Part shown: positions 4,654 through 5,894 of the stretch, piece after piece
Layout of the letters: each line of letters begins with the position of its first letter
Position numbering within the stretch: position 1 is the first letter of the stretch
NCBI GenBank assembly: GCA_019416775.1
Contig: DXWR01000154.1
Coordinates: forward strand, 1-5,894
Length of the DNA stretch: 5,894 nucleotides
Direction: 5' to 3'
From: Oscillospiraceae bacterium
GTDB lineage: Bacteria > Bacillota > Clostridia > Oscillospirales > Ruminococcaceae
Notes under the pieces: generated by a model
The model's input: only the letters and a program-made list of their open reading frames with translations
Told to the model about the DNA's origin: nothing
Database searches by the model: none
Translations under genes and position numbers: made by a program

Positions 4654-5721
4654 ATGAAACCGAAAACCTTTCTAAAGCGGGGAGCGGGACTGCTGACAGC
4701 AGGAATTTTGGCTCTCACCGCCTTGACCGGCTGTTCCGGCGATCAGGGCACCGGCCTTTTTATCGACGGTAAGCGTCAGGATATCGATTGGGTAATGAAG
4801 ATCAACGGGGAAGAGGTGAGCATGGACCTTTATCGCTGCTATTTCCTCAACCAGGTCCAGAGCGACGTGAACAGTTACGGCGACGACTATTGGAACAACG
4901 AGGAACTGTACAACCAAACCAAGGTCATTGCCGAGTCCAACGTGGAATGCTACACTGAGATCCTCCGTCAGTGCCGGGAACGGGGCATCACTCTGGATGC
5001 GGACGAACAGGCTCAGGTAGACGCCTATATGCAGCAAGCCCGCTCCAGCTATGAAACCGATGGGGATTGGCAGGCCGCTTTGGAGGTGACCTACTTTACC
5101 GAGGATCTGCTGAGGCAGATGCAGGAATTTACCCTGCTGCAGCAAAAGCTGATGGACGAAGTTTGCCCGGTAAGCGAGGAAGAGGTTGCTGCCGCCCGGG
5201 AGACGGTGGAAACCAGCTACTACAAAGCCCAGCACATTCTACTGCTTTATCCCGATGATTACGACACTTCTTCCTTGAGCACCACAGCAGAAAACCCCAT
5301 CACCGAGGCGGACACCTCCAGCTTGGTGTATCAGCAGATGCTGGACATTCAGCAGCAGTTGGAAAACGGCGCCGATTTCACTCAGCTGGAAGAGGAGTAC
5401 AGCGAAGACGCCAACACAGTGCAGAACTTCCTGGATGGAGTGATCTTTACCGACGGAGAGATGGTGCAGCAGTTTGAAGACACCGTCAAGAGTTTGGACC
5501 TCAATGAAATCAGCGGCATCATCAAGACCAGTTACGGCTACCATATCGTCAAGCGGGTGCCTCTCACGGAGGAGGATATCCAAGAAACCGCCCAGACCCT
5601 GGCTGCTCAGCAGGCGGACCAGAGCGATGCCTTCGGGGATTGGGTATACGATCAGGTGGACGCTGCCAGCGTGGAATACTGCGAACAGTATGATTTAATT
5701 ACGCCGGATACATTGAAGTAA
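4654..5721 (+). CDS. Lipoprotein peptidyl-prolyl isomerase/foldase, SurA/PrsA-like with a parvulin domain
   Basis: Predicted extracytoplasmic, membrane-anchored chaperone that helps exported proteins fold. It has 355 residues. A lipoprotein signal peptide is clear: basic start MKPKTFLKRG, hydrophobic run (11-24) and lipobox LTGC with C27 as the lipidated residue. Residues about 45-175 form a helical SurA_N-like region starting VMKINGEEVSMDLYR. The parvulin (PPIC) domain spans about 189-302, from YYKAQHILLLYP with H194 to TSYGYHIVKR with H297. Two departures from typical parvulins are visible: an acidic/Ser-Thr-rich insert (about 201-225), and FLDGVIF (259-265) where GGDLGxF is expected, so isomerase activity may be altered. 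ATG 4654 is preferred over an in-frame TTG at 4606, because AGGAG (4641-4645) is correctly spaced and the signal peptide begins there. The protein is strongly acidic. It appears to be a single-gene transcript. Confidence 0.92.
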   Translation: MKPKTFLKRGAGLLTAGILALTALTGCSGDQGTGLFIDGKRQDIDWVMKINGEEVSMDLYRCYFLNQVQSDVNSYGDDYWNNEELYNQTKVIAESNVECYTEILRQCRERGITLDADEQAQVDAYMQQARSSYETDGDWQAALEVTYFTEDLLRQMQEFTLLQQKLMDEVCPVSEEEVAAARETVETSYYKAQHILLLYPDDYDTSSLSTTAENPITEADTSSLVYQQMLDIQQQLENGADFTQLEEEYSEDANTVQNFLDGVIFTDGEMVQQFEDTVKSLDLNEISGIIKTSYGYHIVKRVPLTEEDIQETAQTLAAQQADQSDAFGDWVYDQVDAASVEYCEQYDLITPDTLK

Positions 5722-5745
5722 AATTGCATCTTTTCTCAGAGACTT

Positions 5746-5781
5746 GCCGGAGCACCCAGATTTGGGAAGGCTCCGGCTTTT
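5746..5781 (+). terminator. Intrinsic terminator of the foldase gene
   Basis: GCCGGAGC (5746-5753) pairs perfectly with GCTCCGGC (5770-5777). A further CCCA/TGGG pairing (5755-5758 with 5763-5766) lies inside the loop, and TTTT (5778-5781) then TGCTGTTTTG follow. It begins 25 bases past the stop codon. Confidence 0.9.
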
Positions 5782-5894
5782 GCTGTTTTGTTAGGATTTA
5801 GTAGAGGTATTGTTGTTTTTTATAGAAAAAGGAAGGCGGAAATTCTCTTTCCAGTATTTGGCGATGAATTACTGAAAACGCCGTAATATTTTAT

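Overview
The window looks like chromosomal DNA from a Gram-positive, gut-type Clostridia species, most likely near the Oscillospiraceae/Ruminococcaceae. This is inferred from four things. A T-box leader controls an aminoacyl-tRNA synthetase gene. The alanyl-tRNA synthetase carries a Cys-rich segment that I recall from clostridial enzymes. Coding DNA is GC-rich at third codon positions while intergenic DNA is AT-rich. The last gene encodes a lipoprotein foldase of the PrsA type. No species can be named from the sequence alone.

Layout, left to right. Bases 1-63 hold nothing I recognise. A consensus sigma-A-type promoter (64-92) drives a T-box riboswitch (about 100-329) that ends in an intrinsic terminator. 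It is followed by alaS (371-3010, +). After a 112-base gap containing an AU-rich hairpin comes a small histidine-triad (HIT/HINT) nucleotide-binding protein gene (3123-3461, +). Facing it, and separated by a hairpin that probably serves as a terminator, is an Sfp-type 4'-phosphopantetheinyl transferase gene (3538-4194, -) with a TTG start. The 459-base gap between that gene and the next, divergent one holds two tandem copies of a structured element of about 110 bp. The last gene (4654-5721, +) encodes a lipoprotein peptidyl-prolyl isomerase of the SurA/PrsA (parvulin) type and is closed by a strong terminator (5746-5781). Bases 5782-5894 show no gene or clear signal.

How the parts work together. 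Uncharged tRNA-Ala should bind the leader and let transcription run into alaS, so alanine starvation raises AlaRS supply. The HIT gene may share this transcript by read-through. The phosphopantetheinyl transferase and the foldase are independent housekeeping-type genes with no visible functional link to alaS.

The most unusual part is the tandem element at 4251-4479. Both copies can fold, as + strand RNA, into the same three-way junction plus a 3' hairpin. The outer stem is kept by compensatory base changes between the copies. It is either an undescribed structured RNA or a small palindromic mobile repeat, and the sequence alone does not decide which.
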